The notes: generated from the sequence alone by a model not told the origin. Counted from the stretch's first letter, positions 1 to 11,891 are shown. The stretch is DNA of 64,000 bases from Bimuria novae-zelandiae CBS 107.79 (GCA_010015655.1 ML976799.1:1-64000); one strand, 5' to 3'. Translations and numbers: made by a program.

Positions 1-426
1 GTCACTGCGGGGTCGGACTCGGTAGCCATTGCAGAGGCTATAGTCGACAGTATCGATGGATCCAGGCAGAGATCCTAGTATGTGCGCCGTAGGGATACGC
101 AGGTGAACAGTTGCGTCGTGAAGAACGCGGTGTAGCAACGTGCAGCTCGTGTGTTGAGTGACGTTACAGCAGTGGGTGAGAACAATCCAGGGTGCAAGCC
201 GGGCTCATAACTGTCGCGGTAAGCAGAGTGCTGAGCGGACAGTACGCAGTGGAAAAGATTGTAGGATTGAACTGAGGTTGTACTATCTAGGAGCTACTGA
301 AGATATAGGTGCGCGGGCACAAACAACGCTAGTCCCAGATAGGCATAGTACTCTCAACAGAGTGAGTAGCAATCATGCGAGGGTAGGAGTATCCATCTCA
401 GAGGGTAAGAGCCATAAACCGTGACA
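1..426. repeat. Solo LTR (family L), GC-normal, first base cut off by window edge
   Basis: This block has balanced base composition and ends abruptly against RIP-degraded gypsy sequence. It starts GTCACTG and ends CCGTGACA, the TGTCAC...GTGACA pattern of an LTR whose initial T lies just outside the window. The 5 bases after it are GAAGG (427-431). The uninterrupted copy of the same gypsy at about 10754-10760 reads GGGAAGGTC, so GAAGG is the expected 5-bp target duplication. Seen: the ends and the flanking homology. Inferred: the solo-LTR identity and an insertion in the A1 reverse-transcriptase region. The short ORF inside (158-424) has no recognisable domain and is treated as chance. Confidence 0.65.
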
Positions 427-2200
427 GAAGGCCACAGGACTCTAACTAGGCCACTATTTCCTTAAGGGTAGATTCTTCTATATTAGCTCTTTTAACTCTT
501 TTCTTGTTCGTAGGTGAGGGGCCTCAGGCGTTCTGGCCGTAGCTTGGCTTCCTCTACTAGTGGTATCTCGTGATCCCACTCCTTATATTTAGGTAGGACA
601 GTCTTGTCGTGTTCCTTAAACAGGTCTGCGAATTCCTTATATTCTTCTAGTAGACTAGGGTTATCTAGGACTATCTTAGTCTCCCGGACCTATATATAGT
701 GCACCCGCCTTAGGTGTTGCTTTAAAATCCTGTCTATCTTGCATACTAATATTTCTTATATCCTAGATAGTCAACTCCTTTTTCTTGCCTAAGGTTGGGG
801 AGTTTCCCTCCTACCAGGGCTCGCCTAAGCCTTCGCTAGTAGGTCCCGGGGAAGGATCGTTCGTTCAATCTAGTCTATCCGTGGATTGTGTTGTTCTAGC
901 TATTTATATCTAACAATGGCTTCGATGTCTCTTATCTCTGCGATAGTGAAGACGTGTTGGCTCTTTAGGCCTTCTATATTAACTTGTACCAGCGCCGTCT
1001 CGAGGCGTAGCTAACTATTACCGTATCCTTGTAATTAGGTCCCGTCCGCAAGTCCTATTTATAGCGGTGTTTTCTTGTTATAATATAGTATATTATACTT
1101 CTTAACCACTCGCGGGGCGATTAGACACGCGTTTGCCCCTAGGTTAATTAGTGCTATAACACGATGTCTATACACCGTAATGTCTTTAATTAAGCGTTTC
1201 TTAATTCTGCGAGTGTCCACTTAATAAGCTATAATAATTACACTATTACTAGTGTGGCTCGTTGCCTAGTAATAATCTAGTTTTTTAAATTATCGGACCC
1301 TTTATCTAAGGTTTTAGGCTAACCGGCGTCGGCTTTCTTAATTTAGTCCTAGACCTTAGATAGCTTAGAGACTTCCTTAATTTAGTGCCACTTATATTGC
1401 TATTAATATAGGGCGTAAGTCTCTCTAATTCTATTAGATTTATATACTACTTAATTCCCATGTTGCGGGCAATTTAGAGTAAGGCATTCGTTCTAGGCTA
1501 ATGTATTATGCCCTAAATAGCTATCTAAGGAGGCTGCCTCTTCCTGCAGGCTTAGGTGTGCGAAGCACTATAGGTTACATTATTCTTACTTAATTAATAG
1601 GTAGTCCGCGTCTCTTCCTAGCTACGTATTTTCTATTATCGTGCTAGTGTCGCGGGGGTCTAAGCCCTAAGGGAACTAGCCTATTTCGAACTTCTGCTAC
1701 CTGTGTAGCTTACAGGTAATATTAAAACATTAATACTAACTATTCTATTTATAGTGCTTAGCCTAATAGGCTAGAAAGTGCTCGTGGTAATTATTAGGCA
1801 CGCTACACTAGCTCTGCTTTAGCCTATAGTGTTCTAAACCTCCTGGAAAATAGGAGGCCCTAACTCTAGCCTTAGAGTATTGTCGGCATTCTTTACGCGT
1901 GCATTGCCACTATTTGGCGTATTCATGTTATTCCTGTATCGTGATCTGGCGTAGGTATTATTTTGGGCGCCCCTATAGTTTCTCTGCTAGCCAGTAGGCG
2001 TCCCATGCGTGTGCCCCTTGGACGATTACTTTTGCCTTACACTAAGACGATTAATGTAGCGCACTGCTGCACATCTAGTAGGTGTTATTAGCTAGTCTTT
2101 AGAAGATCTAGTACTTAGGAAGGGTCTTTCGTTCCTCTTCCTCTTTTATTAGCTCTAGGATCTCCTGCGTAAGATCTACTCCGTTGGCTTTTGCCAGCGT
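427..2200 (-). pseudogene. gypsy A1 pol fragment: protease and start of reverse transcriptase
   Basis: Read on the minus strand, the end of an aspartic-protease-like domain is visible near 850-900 (LEQHNPRID..ERT). The conserved linker into RT follows at about 500-620 (LPKYKEWDHEIPL, then LRPERLRPLTYEQEK), as in chromodomain-type fungal gypsy polyproteins. The RT palm with its YxDD box is missing because the window ends and LTR L intervenes. Several codons are TAG or TAA where Trp or Gln is expected, the RIP pattern. Cytoplasmic virus-like particles are where such proteins normally act. This copy cannot be translated. Family assignment is firm; the exact domain limits are approximate. Confidence 0.8.
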
Positions 2201-3220
2201 AAGGGTGACTATAGCCACTTATAGGAGGTTAGTCGTATTAACCTTAGTCTCCTAATCGTTGCAGTCTTTAGTAAAGTGGCCTGGCTTGCCATATTAGAGG
2301 CAGGCTTTGTCTTTAAACCTCTATTCTCGCTCTTCCTGCGAGATGCCATTCTTGCCTTAGTAACTCTTCTTTAGTCTGTATAACTGTTTTCCCTTACTAT
2401 TCTTCTTTTTATACTATTAGGCTTTATTAGTTATAATAACATCTCCGTCCTGGTCTCTTCCTGCGGGCCTGGATCGATTCTCTTTTCTAGTAAGTAGCCT
2501 AGTACCATGCTATTTTTCTAGCTTGCGTTTATATAGGCAATTATCTGCTTTAATTACATTATTAATAAGTTCTTCTAGGTCGTTTGCTTTTCCTTAGTGG
2601 ACTAATTTGTCTTTAACCAATTCTTTTAGTCTATTATAGTAGGTAATTATAAGTGGGACTTCTCCCCATCCTTCGAGTTCTGCCATAATCTGTTTAAACT
2701 CTAGTGTATAGAGTACCACTAATTTCTCCTGACGTAGGCGCTGGAGGCGTATTTTAGCTTAATATCCTTTATTAATAGTGCCGAATATTCCTTTCATGGC
2801 CTTATAAAAAGACTCCTAGTCCTTAAAGGCGTCTTTAGTAGCGTCTAAACTACAATCCTCTAATTTGCCATTCTTAAGAAAATCGTTAATTATTAGTCTA
2901 GCCTACGCGACTGCCTTGTCTTACATGTTTATATAGGTAACTAGGATCTTGTCTTATTCTATATTAAACTTTCCTAGGTGGTAACAGATAAATAGTTTTA
3001 TCTAGGTTAAGAACGTTCCTGGGTAACCCTTTCCTAAATAGGGTTCGGGCTTCGGGACCTTTGGTTAATATTTCGCATTTTCCTATTAGCTTATCTTTTC
3101 GCTCATCTGGTTGATGATTTCCTGTAACTAGGCTATCTAATCCACTTGTTCAATAACCATCTCTCCTAGGGTCTTTTCCTTGGGTGCTAGAGCTACGGTG
3201 GTCGAACTAGGTCCTGCCAT
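2200..3220 (-). pseudogene. gypsy A1 gag with zinc knuckle
   Basis: An ATG on the minus strand at 3220-3218 opens MAGPSSTTVALAPKEKTLGE and continues as a Retrotrans_gag-type capsid region, with motifs such as FKQIMAELEGWGEVPL near 2660-2700. A nucleic-acid-binding zinc knuckle lies at about 2268-2309. It reads CLxYGKPGHFTKDC, which is CX2CX4HX4C with the second Cys changed to Tyr, as expected from RIP. The frame stays open apart from about a dozen TAA/TAG codons. The protein would have formed the retrotransposon capsid. The start was chosen because it lies 22 bases inside the 5' LTR, as in compact fungal gypsy leaders. Confidence 0.85.
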
Positions 3221-3241
3221 TGTACCGTAGGGTAGTTAAAG

Positions 3242-3693
3242 TGTTATGAGGCTCTCACACCTTATTCTAATCTAGGTTAGGGTAGTAAGGTATCGTGGTG
3301 CTTCACGGATTATTTAGTAATACAAGTTAATGCGACACTTAGCGCGGCTAGACAATTTAATCTTATAATAAATAAGATAACTATTAGTCTGTATAGGAGA
3401 ACGTACTCGCACAGAAGATATATAAGTTAACTATGAGGAAGGAAACAACAATAGGAAAGTCGCCACACTATATACTAGCCTATTCCTTCTTCGTAGTCCC
3501 GCCAAGGCCCTGTAGTCCCAGGGACTACGGTAGTCCCATGGGACTTCCCTTTATACGGGACTTTGTCACGTAACTGCTAACTAAGCTGCCCCGCGCCCCG
3601 TTAGGTCCCGTTAACTCTGCTACTTCGTTAATAATTACTCTCTTGGCGTAATTGTTTGGCTTCTTCATCCTTGTGGGGTTCGTGGTCGTAACA
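3242..3693 (-). repeat. LTR of family A, copy 1 (5' LTR of A1)
   Basis: Begins TGTTATGAGG and ends GTCGTAACA, so the ends are TGTTA...TAACA. It aligns along its length with 7061-7505 and 49714-50163. It contains GTCACGTAAC at 3565-3574, a one-base RIP variant of a palindrome conserved in the other copies. In minus-strand orientation it precedes gag and would be the promoter-bearing 5' LTR. Confidence 0.85.
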
Positions 3694-4249
3694 AATATAA
3701 GAATTAAGAAACGCCCTTTAAACACTAGCATTAAAGTATAGCTAATTAAAAAAAGAGGTCTTAAAATAGCTTACTAAAGTAAAGCTTAGCTAATTAGGTA
3801 GAAGGAACACGAGCTACTAGCTAGGCTAGTAAATAGTTAAAAATTTATATATAGCGCCTTAATTACTTAGGCTTTATAATACTAGAATATACGCCCGCTT
3901 CTATATATTAGCGCGACGATAATTATACTAGTAGCCTATAGGAAGTGCACTCTATCGATAAAGTAGGCGCGCTAGGATTAAGGCGAATAAGCTAACAATA
4001 AGAGCTACCAAGCTCCGTGAATGCCTCTCGAAGCGGTATACAAGACTCTAAGATACTAAATAAAGCAGAACCATCACACCGTATATAAAGCCAATACTAG
4101 GGCTAGGAATAGGGGCCTACTACGTGTTTAAGCTATAAATAGCGTTGCTAAGATCCTAATAATTATAGCACGCTAGGGGGTAATACAAGAAATAGTAATA
4201 TATTTATAGTAATTAATAGCCTAATAATTAAGTACTGAAATAAGTTACA
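3694..4249. other. Unassigned RIP-degraded sequence
   Basis: AT-rich sequence between LTR A1 and the first recognisable copia frame. A plus-strand frame at about 3985-4075 is open for some 30 codons, but I recognise no domain. By position it may be the upstream (integrase) part of copia G. No RNA gene or regulatory site is visible. Confidence 0.4.
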
Positions 4250-4438
4250 GCTTAAATTTTTTATTCTCCTTTTTACTTAGTGTTACAGAAGACTAAGGAG
4301 TTTATAAGAAGCTTATTAATATTAATATAATAGGATATGCTACGTTACTAACTGAAATAATAAAGCTAAAATTAAAGACTTACTTTTATATAGGCAATCT
4401 ACCTCTTCTATCTATAATATAGAAATAGTTTATTTTAC

Positions 4439-4977
4439 ATAAGTGTTAGGATCTGTATTTAGCATCACCAGGCTAACATTCTGAGACGGCCAAGGTCTTA
4501 TGGGAGCCAATGGTGGCACAGCAATGGGCAGGTCACGTGACTGCTCGAAGCGCTCGAATCGAGCAAGTCGAGCATATGCAGAAAGCCAAGGCTGCGCTTG
4601 ACATGCTCGAAGCGAGCAAGCCGAGTATATGCAGAAAGCTAAGGCTGCGCTCGACATGCTCGAAGCGAGTAAGTCGAGTATATGCAGAAAGCCAAGGCTG
4701 CGCTCGACATGCTCGAAGCGAGCAAGTCGAGCATGCTAAGTATATAGGAACATGAGGATGGACTCTTCTACCTTGTGTTTAACCTGTTTATTAATCTATC
4801 GTTTGGATTTACTTAGGCTCTTGTTAATTTGATTATAACGCACCTTACTTTGATACTAACACCCTATTAATAAGCGCGAGCTATTAATACACCCTTTCCC
4901 GTTTCGACATCGCTCCTGCTAGAGAACCAACCTTAACCCCATTTCGGACTGGCTACCCGTAGGGACTTAACAATAAG
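4439..4977 (+). mobile_element. Solo LTR insertion B1 with 5-bp target duplication ATAAG
   Basis: ATAAG at 4439-4443 is repeated at 4973-4977 directly around an LTR running TGTTAGGATC to GGACTTAACA. No internal retrotransposon sequence is present, so it is a solo LTR left by recombination between the two LTRs of an inserted element. It interrupts copia G near the start of its reverse transcriptase. Confidence 0.9.
4444..4972 (+). repeat. LTR of family B, copy B1 (529 bp, three 53-bp repeat units)
   Basis: It is 53 bp longer than the two 476-bp LTRs of element B because it has three instead of two copies of an internal tandem repeat (unit starts 4573, 4626, 4679). Each unit contains an inverted repeat built from GCTCGAC...GTCGAGC. 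GTCACGTGAC lies at 4532-4541. It is GC-normal relative to the flanking copia sequence, with a few RIP-type differences between units. Confidence 0.9.
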
Positions 4978-6510
4978 CTTAGGGCTTAGGGAGCTATTTA
5001 TTCATACTACTTATAAAAAGATTATAACGGTATTAAAAAAGGAAACCTAAGAAGAAGTTTTAAATAACTTATTAAAAGAGTGCCTGCTCCTGTTAAAGAA
5101 GGTTTTTACCTATAAGTTTAATAAGGATAGCTTTTTTATAAAGTGTAAAGCTTAAATAATCGTAAGAGGAAACTTATAGTAGATTAACTTAATCTTTTCT
5201 ATATATACTACCACGCTCCTAGTAAGGTCCGTTAAGGCTATAATTATAATTATAGCAGAATTTATTCAAGAAATATTATCATATAATATTATATGAGCTT
5301 TTTTAAATATTTTAATTAGCAAACGCAATCTAGTACTCTACAAGCTACTAGATAGATTTAAGGTGCCTAGAATATGTGTAAAGCTTAAATAAGCGCTATA
5401 TAGACTAAAAGACTTATTATTACTATAATATAAGGAGTTCTTAAGCAGTTTAAAAGAAGTTAGTCTTACTTCTTCTATGGAAGAGCCCTATTTATTCTTT
5501 AATACAGAGTGCAGGATTTTTATAGTATTTTATATAAATAATATCATCCTTCTCTATTATCGAGATTATAAAAAAGAAGCTCTTAAGCTTATTATGCAGA
5601 GTGAAATAAATATAACCTTAAGAACTACGATCTAGTAAAACAGGTTTTACGGGTTTAAGTAATTAATAATAAAACTACTAAAATAATTACCTTAGTCTAT
5701 AACACGTATATTAAGAAGATTATTAAAAAATTTAAATTAAAAAGCACGACGCACTTTTTAAAAATACTATTACTATTACTAGAGCTTATAAAGAATAAAG
5801 GCAATACTTTAAAGCAAGAAGTTAAAGTATACTAAAAGTGTATAGGCTTAGCACTTTATATAATAATTATGCTATGCCTAGACGTTGCTTTGCTATTGCA
5901 AAGGTCTTATATTTTCTAATAAACCTAAGCAAAGCTTATTTTAAGAGAGTTAAGCGCCTAATTATCTTTTTATTTAATTCACGCTAGGAATTGATCTATT
6001 ATAAAGTTACGCTAAGCCTAGACCTTTAATATTATAGTGGCTCATTATTTATAAATAATTTAGAAATTTAGCAATTATCCTCTAGCTATATTATAATACT
6101 CTTTAGGGGTGTAATAGTATTGAAGGCCGCTCACTAACCCACCGTAATAATATCTACTACTAAAGCTAAGCTAATTACGCTCAAGTATATAGGCGAAGAA
6201 GTAATAGCTTTAAAAAGATTCTTTACTAAGCTATTACTAGACCTGAGTAATATTTAGATGATCTATTATAATAATAAGGAAATAATTAGACTAGTAGTAA
6301 GCATAAATAAAACAATTATAACTAGTCTATACTATATTAATATAAAAAATATATAGCTACGCTAGGAGTACGAAAAATGCTCTTACAAAGTAAAATATTT
6401 TCAAATAAGTAACATGTCTACGGATAAGTTAATAAAAGCTCTTTTAAAATAATAGTTTAACTATTTTAAACAGCGGCTAAACTTTAAAAGTATAAAAAAG
6501 TAAATTATAA

Positions 6511-7060
6511 AGTATAAGAGTTAAAAGTATAAGTCGCTAAAGCGCTAAATAAGGGTCTTAACTAGTATATAATAATTATAGACACTACCGCTACTAGCCT
6601 AGTTAATTATAAGCTTTATAAGCTACTTAAATAGCCTTATAGCATAATCGCGCCTCTTAGAAATAAATAGTTCAGTAATAACATTATTAGTAAGCTCCTT
6701 TTCCTCCTTATTACTATTATATAGATTAAGTATTACCCTTATAATAGTACGTACCTTCTTTAGCTCACGCCCCTATGAGTAATTAGTATAAGAATTAAAT
6801 AAAGCTTAGAAAGATATATACCTCTAAGTTATAGTCTTAGAGGGAAGCAAGAAAGTAAGCTATAATAAACTTATAAGGAAAAGGGCTATTTTAAATAAGC
6901 AAAATTATAAAGTAAAGTAATAAAATACTTATACTAAATAGTAAAAGTGGTCAGAGCTATAGTACTAATAGTAACTAGTCTTTATAGCATGCTTATAGTA
7001 CTTACTATTAAAATAATCTTTAAGCGCGCTCTTAATATAGCTAAGATAGAACTTATTACG
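6511..7060. other. Unassigned AT-rich stretch
   Basis: Between the RNase H end of copia G and LTR A2. It is dense in TAA/TAG in all frames and has no recognisable domain. It could contain the 3' LTR of G, but I could not find a matching second copy. Confidence 0.4.
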
Positions 7061-7505
7061 TGTTATAAGGCACTCATACCTTAGGTCCGGTCCAGGTTAG
7101 GACAGTAAAGCTAAAGTGGCACTTTATAGATTATTTAATAGTATAAGTTAATGCAACAACTTAGCGTGTAGCTTTATAATCTAATCTTATAATAAATAAG
7201 ATAACTATTAGTCTATATAGGAGAATAGACTTATATAGAAGATATATAAGTTAGCTATAAGGAGCATAATATAAGAAACTGCCTTATATAAATATCCCTC
7301 CTATCTTATAAAGTCTTATAGTATCCCATGCCTTACGTCCATGGGATCTCTTAGGACCCCTAAGACGTTACGTGACCTAAGTTACGTAGTCTTATATTAT
7401 CCTATAGGCTTGGCGTCTAGGACAGCCTGGATATTACGTTATTTAGGAGTGGGACTCGTATACCGTCATAAGGCTCGCTTGCCCTAATATTCTTAGGTTA
7501 TAACA
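7061..7505 (-). repeat. LTR of family A, copy 2 (3' LTR of A2)
   Basis: Starts TGTTATAAGG and ends GGTTATAACA. It aligns with LTRs A1 and A3. The palindrome appears as GTTACGTGAC (7367-7376), one RIP-type change away from GTCACGTGAC. Confidence 0.85.
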
Positions 7506-7525
7506 CTATCTCCCTCCTTCCTCTG
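7506..7525 (-). promoter_or_regulatory. Polypurine tract of gypsy A2
   Basis: The plus strand reads CTATCTCCCTCCTTCCTCTG, so the minus strand is almost pure purine ending GGAGGGAGATAG directly against the TG of the LTR. This is where plus-strand DNA synthesis is primed in LTR retrotransposons, and it fixes the orientation of A2. Confidence 0.75.
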
Positions 7526-10500
7526 CATGTCCTTATGCAGTAGCTAATATTTTCCTAAAGTACCCTCTATTATTATTTTATTAGAAATTATATAAACTTA
7601 ATTAGCTAGTCTACTATAGTGTCCTGCAAGTACTACGCGAAGAAAGACTTAACTTATAAACTATTTTATTTTTAAAACGTAGTATAGTAACTACTATAAA
7701 AATAATATTACTAAGTATAAGTTATTAGAGCCTGTAGTTCTAAATTTTTCTTATATTAACTTTAAGATAGGCTAGCTTAAGCACTTAAAAGAGGCGGCTA
7801 TTACTAAAGAAAAGGTAGTTATAGTAGCCCTATAGGCTACTTATATAAAAAGAAAGAGGCTATTAAAGTAAAAGTATTTATAAAAAAAGCGTGAGGAGAA
7901 ACTTCTTATTAATTTAATAAAATATATTAAGGAGATTAAACGCCTTACGGGCCTTAAAGAGCTAGGCTAGGATATTACGTAATTAGAGGGTAGGTTTATA
8001 CCTAGTACTATTATCCTTAACTAGGCTATTTTCCCTCCGCCCTTTAACCCTAGTAATTCTAAACCTTTAGCCTTTTAGGCTTTGTTAAATGTTCCCTATA
8101 TAACTTTTTTAAGACAGCCTTATAATTAGTAAGGTGTTTAATTAGTTCTTAGGTATTATATTTCTCTAGCTTTCTTTCTTATTTTACTAAGTACTTATAC
8201 TACTATTTAATCTTTTATAGGTCCCTAATTACTTTAACCTCGTACTCTTAATCCTTAAGTTTTAGGTATAACTCTAATTTGGCGTCTAGTAGTGCTAGTT
8301 CTCATAATACTTTATATAGGACTAGGTGTATACGTGTATTTATAGGTAATTATAGTTTAAAATTAATTAGGCCTTAGACTTGTTAAATTTTAAATAGTCT
8401 TTTTTAATAGTTATCTAATTTTTTACTTAGCTATATTATCTTTAAAATTTTAATAAAAGGAGAACTCTATTCCCCTTTTTAAAAGTTAGTCTTTTAATCC
8501 TTTTCTTATTTGTGTTCTTCGCTATTCATATATTCTATTAGGCGATATTTTTACGTAGCATCTTATATAAGTCCTTTATAAGTTCTACTTTTTTAGCTAC
8601 ATTTTGTACAATGTTTTTGATATCTAATGGATTCTAGAAAGCTATTAGCTCATATCTATGGTTAGCATAATATAGCGAGTACCTTATAGTCGCTAATCTT
8701 GCGCTATTGTATACTAGTTAAGCTATTAGTAATAGCTTAACCTAATTATCTTATAGCTTATTTACATATATTTAAAGGTATTATTCTAATAACTAGTTAG
8801 TTTGTTCTACTTATCTATTTACCTTTAAATAGATGTTCGTCGTGAGCTTGTGCTTAATACCTAGTATAGCGGTAAATATAGTCTAATACGAAGACGTGAA
8901 TATCTTAGCTCTATTAGTAATAAACTTGTTTAGTCGCCTAACCTAAGATATAAGTTTTTATTTTACTATATAAGTAAGTTCTTTTATTAATATAGCTTTC
9001 TTAATTAGTATAATGCTCAACTTTTTAGTTAGTTAATAGACTATAATTTATATAAGATTATAGGGACGTTTATTCCTTAGCGCTAGTTACGCTAGGAGCT
9101 TTATAATAAAGTCTATAGTTACACTAGACTATAGTCTCGGGGGTGTTTATAGTAATTATAGAAGGCTATAAGCTTATATATCTTAGGTTTATTCTAATAT
9201 CATGCTAAATAGTTACCTAATACCTTTTATACTATTTACTATAAACTAAGGATAGTATATTTATTCGCGACTTAGCACGTTATTTTTATAATTTTTAAGT
9301 ATTTTTATTCCTTATCTTCGTGTAGTCTCCTAACAAATAGGAATGCTACTTAGTTACTTATTTATACTTTATTCCTATTATCGCGCGTAGATAATTTTAA
9401 AGCCTAGTTTAAGTAATACGCGTGTTAATTATCGTTTATAAGCTTTTTACAGTCTTAAATATTAGCTATAAAAGGTCTATAATAGGTAAAGTCTGCGCGT
9501 TATGCTTCTAATATAGGCGCGAGCTATATCTTGTTATAGCGCAGCGTTTTATCTTCTACCTTTATAAGAATGACGTCGTGGTCGATGTTACCTTCTTTTT
9601 CTATAAGATTGGATTGTCTACTAAGGGCGTCTACCGCTCTATTAGCCATTCCTGCTAAATAAGTGATGTAAAAGTTATACTTTACTAATTATTTAGACTA
9701 TTTAGCCTGCCTTCTATTAAGCATCTTTATAGTAGTAGAGTAAGTAAGGTTTAGATAGTTTAAGATAAATTTTACCTAATATTTTACTTTCTTAAGCTAT
9801 ACTTCTTATTACTTAAAATAGTTTATAATTATTAAGAGTTTCTTATTATAAATCTTACAGTTAAGTTTTGCTATTAAGAAATTTTTTAAATAGTAAAATA
9901 CTAGTCTCTATTTCTTATCGTTGTATTTTTATAGGAGTATGGCTCCTGGCGCATAGTCTAATACGTTAGTATAGATATAGTGCCGCCGCTCTAGGTTGTA
10001 TATTTATAGTAATAGCGCAGTTAAGAATAGACGTTTTAGCTTCTTAAAAGCCTGTATTTCTTTTTTTATTATAGTCGCTACTTGTTAGTCTTTATAAGTT
10101 CTATTAATAGAGTAGTGGTCTTAGAGTAGTTCTTAATATATTTGCGATAGAAGTTAGTGAAGCCAAGGAAAAACTAGATATTTTTTACTAATTCTAATAA
10201 AGGTTATTTTTCTATAATCGCAATCTTCTTTAGATCTATCTTAATATCTTTATAGGATATTACTAATCCTAGGTATTCTATTTCTATAACGTAGAATTTA
10301 TACTTCTTAGGGTGTAGGAGCAATCTATACTCTTATAGCTTCTTAAGTACCTTCTAAACGTGCTCTTTATATTTCCCAAGGAAGCCGTTCGTGTAGATTA
10401 ACATATTATCTAGATATACTATGCAGAATACGTCTAAGTATTTATATAAAATTTAGTTTATAAATTCTTAAAAGGTCGCTAGAGCGTTCGTTAACCTTAT

Positions 10501-11745
10501 TAGTATAATTATATACTCGAAAAGTCTATATCGCATATAGAAAGTAGTTTTCTATTTATGCTCTTTCGCGATTTATATCTTATAAAACCTAACCTAGATA
10601 TTAAATTTAGTGAAATACCTAGCTCCTTAGAGTTAATCTATAAGTTTAGTAATCAGAGGTAATAAGTATTAGTTTTTAACTATTATATCGTTTAGTTATT
10701 TATAATCTATATAGAGTTGTAACTGGCCGTCCTTCTTGGGTACAAATGTATAGGGAAGGTCATAGAACTCTAACTAGACTACTATTTCTTAAAATAGTTT
10801 TTTTAATAGTTTTTTTAATTCTTTTTCTTAGTCTTGTATAAGGGGCCGTAGGCGTTCTAGCTATAACTTAGCTTCTTTAACTAGTAGTATCTTATAATCC
10901 TACTCTTAGTATTTAAGTAAAACTATCTTATAATATTCCTTAAATAAGTCTGCGAATTCTTAGTATCCTACTAGTAGACTTGGGTTCTTATTAACTATTT
11001 TAGCTAAGCGTACCTATAGATAGCTTACTTATTCTAGATACTACTATAAAATCTTATTTATCTTATAAACTAATATTTCTTATACTATAGATGCCTAGTT
11101 CCCCTTCCTCTCCTAAGGATCCTGGGGGTTTCCCTTCTATCGTGGCTCTACCAAAGTCGTCGCCGGTAGTTTCCTAGATAAGATTATCTTTATAAGCTAA
11201 TCTATTTCTAGATTATATTACTTTAACTATTCGTAACTAATAATAGCTTCTATGTCTCCTATCTTAGCGACGGTAAAGACGTGTTAGCTTTTTAGACCTT
11301 TAATATTAACCTGCACTAGCGCCATTTCTAAACGTAATTAACTATTACTTTATTCTTATAATTAGGTCCTATCCGCAAGCTTTATTTATAATAATATTTT
11401 CTTATTTATAATAGGGTATATTATATCTTTTAACTACTTTTAGGACTATTAGACACGCGTTTATCCTCAGATTAATAAGTACTTTAACACAATATTTATA
11501 TATCATAATATTTTTAATGAAGCATTTCCTAACTTAAGGAGTATCTACTTAATAAGCTATAATAATTATACTATTACTAGTATAGCTTGTTACTTAGTAA
11601 TGTCTTAGTGTTTTAAGTCCTTAGGCTTACTATATAGGCCCGTAGCTTGCTGTATCTAGTCTTTAATCTAAGATAGCTTAGAAATCTCTCGAATCTTATA
11701 CTACTTATATTATTATTAATATATAGCGTAAGCTTCCTAGATCCT
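7526..11745 (-). pseudogene. gypsy A2 pol: protease, RT, RNase H, integrase (RIP-inactivated)
   Basis: Minus-strand order: protease end and RT linker at about 10900-11300 (matching A1); RT fingers with VPKKDGQLQLYIDYK at about 10700-10745; the catalytic box DVFCIVYLDNMLIYT at about 10390-10437, where the second Asp of YLDD is Asn; the thumb motif FFLGFTNFYRKYIKNYS near 10125-10170; the DALSR-type RNase H end and an integrase-like region at 8560-9640. Domain order and the YLDD-LIY box place it in Ty3/gypsy. Nearly every Gln and Trp codon has become a stop. Integrase and chromodomain limits inside 7700-9500 are not resolved. Confidence 0.85.
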
Positions 11746-11891
11746 GTCAGATTCGTAGACTCCTAGAAGGCTAGTAAAAGTTTTAACTTTATAATATAGC
11801 TAATATAGTCGCGTATTAGGCTCTTAATCTGGTAGCTACACGCGCGCTTTAACGGCGAAGAGTAGCTAATATTAATTAATTATAAAAGATA
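11746..11891. other. Short unassigned spacer
   Basis: Lies between the truncation point of gypsy A2 and the left inverted repeat of pogo element P1. It has no reading frame or repeat I can assign. It ends with the TA dinucleotide (11890-11891) used by P1. Confidence 0.4.

Larger units (their letters stand above)
427..3693 (-). mobile_element. Ty3/gypsy element A1 (partial; continues left of window)
   Basis: A minus-strand gypsy element. Reading from right to left it has a 5' LTR (3242-3693), gag starting at an ATG at 3220, a zinc knuckle, protease and the start of reverse transcriptase. The RT is then interrupted by solo LTR L, so the rest should lie outside the window. Positions 427-~1440 align base for base, with RIP-type transitions, to 10756-~11745 of element A2. 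Only about 20 bases separate the LTR from the gag ATG, so no ordinary primer-binding leader is evident. It is broken by many in-frame TAG/TAA codons. Confidence 0.85.
4250..6510 (+). pseudogene. Ty1/copia element G: reverse transcriptase and RNase H remnant
   Basis: Plus-strand copia pol, split by solo LTR B1 (4444-4972). RT motifs in order: VFTYKFNKDSFFIKCKA (about 5105-5155), the ALYxLKD box (about 5393-5415, with Gly changed to Arg), and FYINNIILLY (about 5528-5560), which is the copia YVDD catalytic box with Asp to Asn changes from RIP. Downstream, RNase H is recognisable near 6150-6480 by TTKAKLITL (family norm TKAELxAL), a YYNNKEIIRLV segment and a region resembling the T-K-x-R-H-x-D end. 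The frame shifts at about 5590-5640. The catalytic Asp losses make it dead independently of the stops. No LTRs of its own were resolved. Confidence 0.8.
7061..11745 (-). mobile_element. Ty3/gypsy element A2 (3' LTR, complete 3' half, truncated gag side)
   Basis: A minus-strand element with its 3' LTR at left (7061-7505), a polypurine tract directly inside it, then a degraded chromodomain/integrase region, RNase H, RT and protease. Homology to A1 ends at about 11745 (matching about 1440 in A1), so gag and the 5' LTR are missing. Bases flanking the LTR (TTACG left, CTATC right) do not match, as expected for one LTR of a longer element. Heavily RIPped. Confidence 0.85.

Noticed and set aside
158..424. 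88-codon plus-strand ORF in the first GC-normal block
   Set aside because: No domain, low-complexity composition typical of chance, and it lies inside a block with LTR-like ends, so not annotated as a gene.
3525..3731. 68-codon minus-strand ORF, possible small secreted effector (AT-rich regions of fungi can host effectors)
   Set aside because: It runs through LTR A1 and its flank, has no signal peptide and no cysteine pattern.
4430..4755. Overlapping ORFs on both strands over the tandem repeats (also 36925-37119)
   Set aside because: They exist because the 53-bp repeats contain no stops; the repetitive peptide follows from the DNA repeat, and the region is an LTR.
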